Origin: Coniella vitis
Lineage: Eukaryota; Ascomycota; Sordariomycetes; Diaporthales; Schizoparmaceae
Assembly: GCA_011317545.1 (NCBI GenBank)
Contig: WUJK01000008.1
Location: forward strand, 2,294,001-2,358,000
Length of the DNA: 64,000 nt
Direction of reading: 5' to 3'
A program made the position numbers and the translations under genes. Below the pieces are notes generated by a model, which was not told the DNA's origin, made no database searches, and saw nothing but the letters and a program-made list of their open reading frames with translations. Within the stretch, counting starts at the first letter, position 1; each line of letters starts with the position of its first letter. Positions 34,753 through 44,900 of the stretch are shown in pieces.

Positions 34753-36562
34753 TCAATCTGCGCACAGTTTTAGTATCACACCCTTGGTTTAAAAGTAGCA
34801 TGGTCGCCAAACAAATACTAACCGTCGTAGTAGTCATCATCATCATCGTCGAAATCTTGTAGTTGTTCAAAGTTGACCTTGTAACGGAGGATGCCACCAA
34901 TACCACCAAAGCCCTTCACGAATTGGTTACCCTCAGTCGAACGATCAGACACAAACTCCAGGTTGGTACCAAAGTCCTTGTAGTGCTCGGCGATCCACTC
35001 GAGGAAGGACTCTTGGCTGACAAGCTCCATCTCGGTGCCGGCGGACGCGGCAGACTTGTCCATGAATTTTTCGCGGTTGCCCGATGTCTCCTCCTGCTTG
35101 GTGGTGTGGATGATATGCTCGGCGCCAGCGCTGTCTTTGAGGGTCCAGCGCGAAATCTCAAGGTTCTCAAAGACAATCAGGGTCTCGACAGCTCCAAGCT
35201 CCAGAGCCTTGAGGGTGTCTTCAATGCCGTAGCAGACACGGCCAGTGTCCTGGCTAATTTCCTCAAAGTACTTGCCAATGAGCTTCTTCTCCTGGATGAA
35301 CTTGACATTACCCAAGGTTTCCGACGACAGCTCAATGGCCTGGTTGAAACCGTTCTCGCCACCATATGACACATCCACAACCTTGATAACCTTGGTGGCC
35401 AGACGGCCGTCAAACATGTCGGAAGCGTTCAGGTCGTTCTTGAAATCGGCGGAACCAGCGAGAATGAGGCCGGCGACATTGACCTTGTCGTTGGTGATGA
35501 AGTTCTGGACAGCTAGCTCGGCAACCTTGCGGACATAGTTGTGGCGCTTTTCATCTCGGAGACGTGCGAAACGAAGGGCAGACTGACCACCACGTCCGTG
35601 CTTCTTGGGCAGATCGACCGAGAACTTGTGGACAATGTCGCGAGTGTTGCCGCTGAGGGTGCCAAAAAGGGCACCGTTACCGTCCATGATGATGAAGCCA
35701 AACTTTTGGTCCGACTCGAGCAGCTCGGCGAGAGCCTCGGTGTGGAACTTGTTGTCACAGAGATAGAGCGAGGTGTTGATGGGCTTGAAGGGCTCAAAAT
35801 CAATGTTGACTTTGCGCTCCTTACCCTCGGATGTCAAGATTTCACCACAGTAGACCACAAGGCCGTTGGGAGGCACCTTGTTGTACAGCTTGAGACGCTG
35901 CTGGGTTGATGTGATGGCGGACAGGACGGACTGTCGGTTGACACGCGACTTGATGTTGGATGCGGTACCCTGGTGGTGGTGGTGGTGGTAGTGATGACTG
36001 TTAGCAACTTGCCGTGCTGAGCGCATGGAACGTGGTAGGAAGTATGCGTACGTATTCTTCAGCCAACATCTTGGCAGCTCGCGAGATCTGATCCTTGGGC
36101 GCTGTAACAATGTCAGCGCCAGGTACAACTTGAAGCTCGAACAAGGACAATATCGACGGGAGCGACGGCGATCCGGCTGTCAGGAACGGAAACGCGACGT
36201 ACGGATGATGAGAGAAATCATGCTCGTGCCGTTACCCCGAGCGGCCTCGAGGCGCTTGATGAGCTTCTTGACCTTCCATATCTCGATCTGCAAAAGGAGC
36301 GTCAGTCAGCACGGGATGCGCGAAATACGGTTTGCGCTGCAGCCATCAATGACGGGGTCGAAAAGGTTGTCGTAGAGAGGGAGGGCGCTGCTCATTCGGA
36401 CAGACGTACGTTCTTCTCCGCCTCATTCTGCGAGTCCAAGTTAGCATGAGATCCAAGGATGGATTAGACACGTCGTGCAGCTCGGATGTCGAGCCGCGTC
36501 CAGGCAGCAGCAGGATGGGGAAAAGGAGAGGATAAAACACGTACAGCCTGGGCGTCACTCAT
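34753..36562 (-). CDS. SUP45: eukaryotic peptide chain release factor eRF1
   Basis: Six coding exons: 36562-36545, 36427-36410, 36287-36203, 36101-36052, 35969-34823 and 34757-34753, giving 440 residues. eRF1 reads all three stop codons and triggers peptide release with eRF3. The N domain has TASNIKS (stop decoding) and YLCDNKF (YxCxxxF); the M domain has the catalytic GRGGQSALRFARLR; the C domain ends in an acidic Asp/Tyr tail. The first two coding exons are only 18 nt each (MSDAQA, NEAEKN). A run of His seen in a longer frame is intron sequence. The last intron (34822-34758, GTTAGT donor, CTAAA branch, GCGCAG acceptor) changes the end from YYDG to YYDD. After the UGA the frame stays open for 72 codons. 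It is divergent to the DUF1770 gene. Confidence 0.96.
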
Positions 36563-37371
36563 CTTGGCGGTGTTGCAGACGCCGTAGCGACCCTGGACAG
36601 TAAAGACTTGGGGACTGCAGTCAAGAAGAGGGTGTGCAGCAGGGCGACGTGGTTCCCACAGAGGCACAAAAGCTGGGGAGGAAAAGGGCAGAGGAGAGAA
36701 GCAGTAGGATAATTTGATGGCGGGGTTGTGGCAGCGGAACGATTTTGAGAGGGGAGGCGTCAAAAACTGGCCCTGGCGGCGTGAGTGAGGGCGCTGCAGC
36801 CAAAAGCCGGCCGCATCAAAGCGGCCCCACTAGGCCTTGCTGCCCATTGGCCCCTGCTGCTTCCAGGGCCACCACACAGCTCTACAGTGGATAAAGGCAT
36901 AGGCATTGTCTGATTGTGCCCTGCCGAAAACAGCGAGCACAATCCTATCCCATCCTGTCTTGTTATACACACAAGGCAACTGTCTCAATTAAAAGCGCCC
37001 TCTTCACTACAGTATTCACAGCCTAAACACCCCAACGCCTACACAGTACCCGAGCTGCCCCCACTGGGCTCCAGCAAGTACATCACCAGTGGTTCTTGTG
37101 GATAAACTAGCCCAAGCCCTATTGCCAGCTGACGTCACGGGCCGTTTTGCCCTGTCCGCCCCCAGTTCGAACCCTTCCAGGCTCCCTGGCAGTGAGCACT
37201 CGGGCAGTGAAAGCATCGACGCGAGTACGAGCTGCTTCAGAAGTGGATCTGAAGTGAATCAGGCACCCCCCCCCCCCAAGGGCCACCCAGCAGCAGCAAA
37301 GACTCCAGTGCATCAAACCCGACTGCTACGCTCTCTGCGCCCAATCTATCTATCTTCCTACGTGACCCATC
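36563..37371. promoter_or_regulatory. 809-bp divergent promoter, eRF1 and DUF1770 gene
   Basis: Shared upstream region of two divergent genes. It contains a C-run at 37266-37278 and no recognisable coding frame. The eRF1 transcript may start near 36590-36620, where pyrimidine-rich sequence precedes the ATG on the minus strand. Confidence 0.5.
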
Positions 37372-38091
37372 ATGGCCGCCTCCGTCGCCTCCGAAATTCC
37401 CATGCAAATCGCAGAGACGGTCCAGACCGCCCACATCAACCGGGAGCCCTCGGCGGCCCACGACCTGAACCCCTCCACCGCCGCAGACACGCTCGAACCT
37501 GTTCGCTTGCACCCCGAGGGGACCGAGGGGGACGAGGCTGTTGGCAGCAAGAGCCGAGGCTTGTCCGACCTCATCGAGCTTGCAGATGACGAGCACGACG
37601 ACGACGGCCACATCCACATGAGTGCGCTGCGGCCCCGGAGGCGCTTCTCCCAGCTGCCGCCCATCCCAGACTTGCGTTTCGAACAGAGCTATCTGCATAG
37701 CATCAAGGATGCCAAGTCGTGGTGGATGATTGCTTGGATCACTACAAAAGACCACGTACGTCTGTCTTGTTTGCTGGCAGCCAATTGATTGGATGGTTGA
37801 TTTGAAAGAGGTGGGGGGGGTGGTTTGGCTTGATGTTGGCTTCTTCTACAAGTGCTTGTTTTGCTAATGCTTCTCTCGCAGCTGTTGATGCCCATGATAC
37901 AAGGTGTCGTCTACAACCTGGCTCTATGCGGCTGGCAATACTGGAATAAGAATGCGCAGATGAGCGGGAACTCTCTTGGAGCACGAGCCCGCAGGTGGTG
38001 GTATAGCGTCAACAACTGGCCCATCCATCAAAAGACATATGGCAGCTCAGCAAGAAGGTCTGCTGGTGAGAAGGGTTGGTATCAGCGCTGA
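37372..38091 (+). CDS. DUF1770/Atg43-like fungal protein
   Basis: Exons 37372-37755 and 37882-38091 join in phase 0 (GTACGT, TCGCAG) and encode 197 residues. The signature LPPIPDLRFEQSYLHSI, followed by WWMIAWITTKDH, LLMPMIQGVVYNLALCGWQY, matches what I remember of the fungal DUF1770 family. I also recall that this family was later linked to Atg43, the fission yeast mitophagy receptor; that link is from memory. The first 100 residues are acidic and disordered. The segment from LLMPMIQG to WQYW is hydrophobic enough to touch or cross a membrane. A FxxL sequence (RRFSQLPP) just before the signature could be an Atg8-binding motif, but this is speculation. The stop lies 85 bp from the stop of the converging alpha-glucosidase gene. 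Confidence 0.8.
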
Positions 38092-38176
38092 GCACGACTC
38101 GCCAGGCTTTTGTGCACGTGTTCTTGTTTTTGCTTGTATATGTATATATAATGTGTTTTTAACGATTTACGGGGAC

Positions 38177-40381
38177 TCATGGGCTCGTATTCTGGTGAAT
38201 GTAGAGTCGGCCTTCCCATGGTTGGAGTGTTACCCTCGATCCACTCGGTACCTTTGTCTCCGCCTCGCTGTTGCTATACGCGTAGTTGCTGATCTGCAAG
38301 AGAAACTCTCCTTTGTCGTTAGGAAGGTTGACTTGCTGCTCGCTATTCGAGAAATTCAGCGCCACCACTGCCTTCTCATCGCCATGACTCTTGACAAACA
38401 CAAACGTCTCTTCGGCTTGCAAGTCCAGTACTTCAAAAGTGCCATAAATCAAAAGATCACCGTGGACTTTGCGGAATCGAATCATATGCTTCCAGAACTG
38501 GAGTACCGAGTCAGGCTCGGCCAACTGCCTGGCGACGTTGATGTCGGTGTAGCTGTCGTTGACCCTCATCCAGGGCGCAGCGCCTCCGGCCTCGGTGAAG
38601 CCGGCGTGTGGCGAGGCATCCCATTGCATGGGCGTGCGGGCGTTGTCTCTTCCTAGAATGGACAAGTTCTTGACCACCTGGGCTAGCGCTTTGGGGTCGT
38701 TGTTTGTCTGTCTTGCAACTTCGCGGTAGTAGCCCAGTCCTTCGATGTCTTGGTACTCCTCTATCGGCCAGTCTGGTGGGATGTTGACCTGAGAGGTGAT
38801 TGTCAGTGCCCCCGTTCATGCGCATGTATGTGGCTGCTGTGCGAGTTGATGTCGTCAAAAGAAACGACTTACCATGCCAATCTCTTGCCCCTGGTAGATG
38901 AACAGCGTCCCCGTCAGCGAACACATAAACAACGCCAGCATCTTTGCCGACAGCGCCCGGTACTCTGGCCGGTCCGAGGCAAACCGCGAGACCGACCGGC
39001 CCTGGTCGTGGTTCTCGCAGAAAGCCGTGGTCCAGCCGTCGGTGCCCTGGATGAACTGCTGCCACTTGGCCACAATCTGCTTCAGCTCCGACAGCTTCCA
39101 GTCTGCATACTGGTAGCGGTACGCCGCGCCCTGCCCGAGGTTCACAATGTCGAACTGGAACACCATGCTCAGCTGCTTCTGCGCCGCGCCCACGTACTGG
39201 AGCACTTTGGTCGGGTCCGGCGTGTGCGGCAGCTCGCCGACCGTCATGGTGTCGTAGCGGCTCAGCACCTCGGCGTTCATCTCGCGCAGGAACTCGTGCA
39301 TCCGGGGGCCGTTCGCATACAGGTCCCACGCGGGCTGCTCAAAGACACTGGCGTCGACGACGGCTGCATCCTGGAGCGCCGCCACGGGGCCCTTGCTGTA
39401 CATGTTGACCGTGTCGACGCGGAACCCGTCGACGCCCTTGTCCAGCCAGAAGCGCATCGCGCTGTCGTAAATCGCCCGCCGGCACGCCGCGCTCTCCCAG
39501 TTGAGGTCCGGCTGCTCCTTGGCAAACAGGTGCAGGTAGTACTCGCCCGTGGCCGCGTCCCACTCCCACGCGGGCCCGCTAAAGTAGCTGCGCCAGTTGG
39601 TCGGCGGCATGCGTGCGCCGGACACGGGGTCGTGCCGCGGCGGGCGCCAGATGTACCAGTCGCGCTTGGGGCTGTCTGTGGAGCTGCGGCTTTCGCGGAA
39701 CCAGGCGTGCTGGTCGGACGTGTGGTTGACGACGAGGTCGAGGATGAGGCGCATGCCGCGGGCGTGGCATGCGTCGATGAGCGTCTGCATGTCCTCCACG
39801 GTGCCGTAGGGGGCGTGGACGGCTTCATAGTTGGATATGTCGTAGCCCATGTCGATTTGAGGACTGTGTTGTGTTAAAGAAGGATCGGTGAGAACGTGAG
39901 CACCGTCGCCATTGTGACTGATGTCTATAAAGACATGGAGATATAAAGCAAGGTGACTGGATGGAAACGGTGGCGAGGAGACTGTAGCCGTATTTACCTC
40001 TCAAACATGGGAGACACCCAGACTATATCCACGCCCAAGTCCTTGAGATAGTCCACCTTGGAGATGATGCCGGGGATATCACCCAGTCCATCACCGTTGC
40101 CATCTTTGAAGCTGGCTGGGTAGATTTGGCTGCAATGCGGTCACGCGCCTCCAAGTCAGCATTGTGCGTCAGGATGAACGATCCGGTCCGTCATAGAAAC
40201 TGTACATGCAAGGCTGAGAGTGAAGATGGCTGGGGAGAGGGTTAAAAAAAAAAAAGCAATTCCTTCTTCTCATGGATGCGTTGTGGGATGCTGTAAGCAA
40301 GGCTGAACAAATACAGGGAAAAAACACACGAGACCACACTTACTATGCCACACCCTCTTTCCACCATATCTTTGAAGTCAT
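38177..40381 (-). CDS. GH13 alpha-glucosidase (maltase / oligo-1,6-glucosidase type), intracellular
   Basis: Exons 40381-40344, 40129-39998, 39863-38873 and 38788-38177 encode 590 residues. The 38-nt first exon (MTSKIWWKEGVAY, split codon) is easy to miss. The fold landmarks are in order: QIYPASFKDGNGDGLGDIPG, DLVVNHTSDQHAWF, GFRVDTVNMYSK with the nucleophile Asp about residue 207, VGELPHTPD with the acid Glu about 267, and ENHDQGRSVSRF with the third Asp about 343, then QGQEIGM. There is no signal peptide, so it should act inside the cell on maltose, isomaltose or sucrose-type sugars brought in by a permease. Val/Thr choices after the nucleophile Asp influence alpha-1,4 or 1,6 preference, but I do not assign specificity. 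No sugar transporter or regulator lies beside it. GC at third positions is high. Confidence 0.94.
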
Positions 40382-41973
40382 GGCGTCAGAAAGTCATCAA
40401 GTATTTCTATGCAATTATGATTTGGATTTGGGATGGCATCGGCGAGCTCTCAATCCCCGAGTGCTCGAGCAAGGGGATCAACAAGCCCCGGCGAATGTCG
40501 AGATACTTATACTCGGTTACGAAGAAGAAGGGTCCATTAGCGAGCAAATGGCGGGCATGGAACGATCATGGCAAGCGAAAGATGATAATTGTGGAATCGT
40601 CAAGCTGCTGCTACTCCTCCCGTACTCCGTTACTTATCCTCCTAGCTATGGGCCACCCGCCTTGCCCCCCCCCCCCCCCCGACTGATAGCTGGATCTGCT
40701 GGGCGACGAACGAGGACAGGCCAAACGGAGATTAAACTCCCCTACCACGGCTCCAACGAACGAGACTGTGCAAATGTAAGGATAAACCCGCTTCCACTCT
40801 GGGGCTAAAACCAACAAGTGCGCAAGTGCACACTTGCAAAACAAAATCCGCAACTGTTAGCGCTCCGCCTTGTTGTCGTTCCTCGACACACAAGCTTTTC
40901 TTTGCCTGACCCCAGCCGCCTTGACAAGGCATCACATCACGTACGCATACGGAAAGGACAGGGTGATCCCTCTTGGGGAACACCACGCAATGAATGACAC
41001 CACGCAGCAATGCGCGGGCAGAAAGAGGCCTCTTCCGGGAGGGGGGAGAGGGTGGTTGATTTGTAGTCACGAGACTTTCCCCGGAAGGGGGGTTTTCCCG
41101 CACAATCACTCGCTCAAACCATCCCCAATCCCCACGATTTCGCTTCTCCTCCACCTATCGTGGGGAAAGAAGAAAAAAAATGTATGGGCGTGCGGGCAGT
41201 CGTTTGAGCGCAGGAACCCGCCAGCGCCCCCCCGCCCCCCCCCCCCGGGCCTAAGCCTGTTTGGAGACGCATGTGTGAGCCCGGGCCGCGCCTGGGGATT
41301 GGCCCGATACCAACTCCACCGTTACGGCATAGCCAGCCCCATGTCCTTCTCCACGGGGGTGGGCTACTGGCTGCGTACATAATACAGCAGTACCATAGTC
41401 CAGTAACCAAAAGGCTTGTCGTGCATTCTCCAATCGGTGGCGTCACATGATGACGCTAGCAGTTCTGCTGTACAATCCAATACAATGGTGCCAGGGTGCG
41501 TACACATACATAAGTACAACGCCTGAACGGTCTGCTGAGCAAGTGACATCGTCTGTACTGCGTAGTTTTGATCACTTGTGTTATTGTCTTGCAAGAATGC
41601 TTCTATTTCGCCGACACGTCATGTCCCATATTCCCATTCACCGCTAACTTGCCTCTCTTCCACTGTGCAGAGCAGCTCTTGAGCGCACGCTCCGTCTCTC
41701 CATGACCCTGTGGATGCCTCTAGTCAACCTCGCGGTGGCAATTTCTCAGGACAAGTCGCGTGGGCCTCAACTTAGAGATGGTGGCCATTTCGAATCAAGA
41801 CCCACTGAAGTGGCTATCTGGTCCTTGATGGGGCCACTCGAATCGTCATTTGGACTCGATTTTCTGGAAGCACAATCAATCACTTGCGACGCTTCTTGGC
41901 CCACACCTAAACAATCCTAACAAATCCGTCAAACGCTGAAATGCATATCGTGAAGCAAATAGTTACATGATTT
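40382..41973. other. 1.6-kb intergenic region
   Basis: Upstream region of the alpha-glucosidase gene and 3' flank of EAF1. It contains a 16-nt C run at 40665-40680 and a C-rich stretch at about 41226-41246. Frames such as 40272-40808 and 40870-41382 run through these simple tracts and resemble nothing; no gene is called. Confidence 0.45.
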
Positions 41974-44900
41974 TTAACGACTCGGTACCGGCGGCACAGG
42001 CGTCGCTCCGCCACTGGCTTGGCGCTGGTGTTGCTGCTGGTGTTGCTGCTGGTTCAATTGCCGAGCTGCAGCTGCTTGTGCAATCGCCTGCTGCTGGTGC
42101 TGCTGCTGCTGGTGCTGCTGCTGCTGTTGTTGTTGTTGCAGGTGCGGGTGTTGGTGCTGGGCGACTTGTTGTGGAGTATGCTGACTCAACTGCTGCTGCT
42201 GCTGCTGCTGTTGCTGCTGGCGTAATAATTGCGCGTATTGTTGAGGGCTCGTAGTGGGAGGAATGCCATTGGCGTGGGGCTGTTGTTGCGAGGTGCTCCC
42301 TGCCGCTGCGTCCATAGCATTCTGTGCAACACTGTTCTTAGCCATGTTTTGCCTGAATAACTGTCCGTAGCGCATAATCGCGTGCGACCTGATGGCACTA
42401 GGAGACATCTCGGGATGCTGAGCCCTGATTTGACTCTCAAACTCGGCAAAATGTGCTTGCATACTCGGTGGCATGCCTCGTGGTTGCGCATACGCAGCAG
42501 GTGGCGATCCAGCTGAACCAGGCTGCATATTCAACCCCATCCCACCTGGCGAAGTCGCGACCGCCATACCGTTCGGCGTGTACGCACCCATGTTGTTCAT
42601 CATGAAGTTGTTTTGTGGGATGCCGTTCATGCCGTTGCGTATGAGAGGGGAGTTGGTCTGTGCTGGTGCCCCATTTGGTATGGGGTGGTTTGGCTGTGGT
42701 TGCTGGACTGGCTGTCCTTGGGGTTGCGCCTGAGGAGGGGAATTTTGAGGGGGCATTTGCTGAGGCGGTGGTTGTTGCTGCGCTTGTTGGCCCTGTTGTT
42801 GCGGTTGTTGCTGCTGTGGTTGTTGGCCCTGCTGCTGGGCAGTGTGGTGCTGTACCTGACTCTGTGTTTGCACGTGAGCCTGCTGCTGTACTGCTTGTTG
42901 CCGCCGCTGTTGGTCTTGGATGCGCCTGGCCTGCATCACGAGGTTCACGTCTGGCACTTGGATCCGCTGTCCAGCCTGCAAAACAGCTAGCTGAGCCTGC
43001 GTCATGCCATTGACATTCACAGGCATCTGAGGAACAAGGCCTCCAGCTGCCATCTGAGCAGCGAGAGCCGCTTGCTGCTGTTGAATGGGAATGCGAGCGC
43101 GTTGTTGTCCCTGAACCGGGATCTGACCAGCGGCCAACCGGGCTGCTAGAGGATTCGCCATGCCCGCAGCATGAGCTACAGCGGCATTTTGCGCAACTTG
43201 GGCTGTTCCGGGTGCAGTTGCTACACGTCCCACTTGGTTGGGAGCTCTGCCCTGCATAGCAGCAGCCTGGAACCAAAGCAAACACAACCCCGTTAGCGCG
43301 CAGTCCAGCTCGTATCCTAGGATTGTCATGCTTACCTGTCGTTGTGCTTCATGCTGCTGCTGCTGCTGCTGCTGGAATCGCAGAATCTTTTCGTGCATCT
43401 GCTTGTCGCGTTCGTGGCGTAGGCGACTGTAGTCCTCTGGAGTCTTTGTAGGCAGTTTCGGCGGCGGATTCTCGTTCGCTGCCCGTTTACTCTGGTTATT
43501 CGCAGTTTGCTGTTGCTTGGTAATAGCTGCCTCTCTTTTCTTGGCTTGTTTCTTCATAGCCTCGATGATAGCAAAGGGCCTCTTGGCGGGCTTCCTCTCA
43601 ACCCTAAAGGGCAAGGTGTTCCGCCGTCGCTGCACTGGCGCAGCGGCGCCATTGGGCCCGGTGGAGGATTTCGCATTCTCGTTCGCCTGCGCAATGGCTC
43701 TCTGTGCAGAGTCAATTCGTCTTTGATAAGTCTGGAAGTACTGGGTTCTTGCTGTGTCGTTCGGATATCCTTCCAGCTGGACCCAACGTTCAAAACATTC
43801 CCAAGGCGTGCGTCTCTCTTCGGCAGAAACAAAAATCGTCTTTGGTGAAATCATCTGCGAAATTAGCGTCCAGTTATACGCGTATTCTCGTACGAGCCTT
43901 CGGAGCTCGTCATCCTCTACTAGAGTCCACATCGACGCCAATCTATTTTCATAAAAGTTCTGCCCCGGCATGAGTGATTCGGTTGGAGGCCTGAACTGAT
44001 GTCCAGCGTGCAATCTGTCGCGAATCATCTTCATTTCGGGGCGAAACAGAGCCACGTCGGTGTTTTCTGGCGCAACTTTGGATCTTGCATCCCGACTGTG
44101 AGCTCCTGCAACTTGAAAGTTGTCGTCTTCGTCTTCGGCTACATAGTCGTATCGACTAGGCACTAGTTGTGGTCCTTCAGGTTTGAGAACCATCTTTCCA
44201 TCCACGTATTTACTCAATGGCAAAGCTGAACGACGCCATCGAGCGTCAGGGTCGTATTCGGGGATGGTTAGATCAGGCTGAGGAGCTTTGAGCGGTACGC
44301 CATAGAGTGGCAGTTCATCCAACAGTCGATCCGAGGCCTCAGTCCTTCGCAGACCAAATACAACATCGTCATCTTGCAATGCAAAGATGTTGGACGGCGC
44401 GACTGTCTGGTCGTTCCAGTCTTGAGGCTCATCGTCAACATCCATTGGAGAATCGGCGTCCTCCGAAGACACCAAATCAGGCATTGGAGTAGTTAATGAC
44501 TCAGCCTCTGAGTTCGGGATCTCAGTCTTGCTAAAAGACGAGGCAACATCGAGTAGCGGCCGTTTCGCCTTGACCTGCAGTGTTTTTCTCTCTTCAGCGG
44601 TTGCTGCAATCCATGCTGCGCAGGCATCCGCAAGGTTCCGGGCAACGGCCCTCTTCCATTTGCGTTCTTCACGGAAATCAGTTCGCATCCATTTCATTTC
44701 CTGTAATAGTGTATCCCAATGGCTTGGTGGCCTAATGGGCTCGGGCCATCGCTTTGGCTGTCTAAGAGACCATTTGTCGTGCTGCTGTAGATGGTAAATC
44801 CGCCGAAGTACGTTGCAAGCTTGTTTCTCCCGTAGCACAATGCCACAGTCTGGTGAAGACAATGTCTTGTGGGTATTAGCCAGCAGTTGCTCGGGGCCCT

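Noticed and set aside
34425..34862. 145-codon plus-strand frame at the eRF1 3' end
   Set aside because: Antisense to the eRF1 terminal exon and its downstream open frame; the run of Val/Ile at its end is the reverse of the eRF1 acidic tail.
35941..36128. His-rich N-terminal part of the long minus-strand frame over eRF1 (HHYHHHHHQ)
   Set aside because: It is intron sequence: a GTACGC donor at 36051 and a CACCAG acceptor at 35970 restore the normal eRF1 N-terminal region with TASNIKS directly after AEEY.
38511..39877. Long shadow frames (272 and 375 codons) across the alpha-glucosidase
   Set aside because: They arise from the high third-position GC of the real GH13 frame and have biased Arg/Val/His composition.
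42437..43285. 282-codon Cys/Ser-rich minus-strand frame
   Set aside because: It is a shifted frame of the Gln-rich EAF1 C-terminus (CAG repeats read as AGC and GCA).
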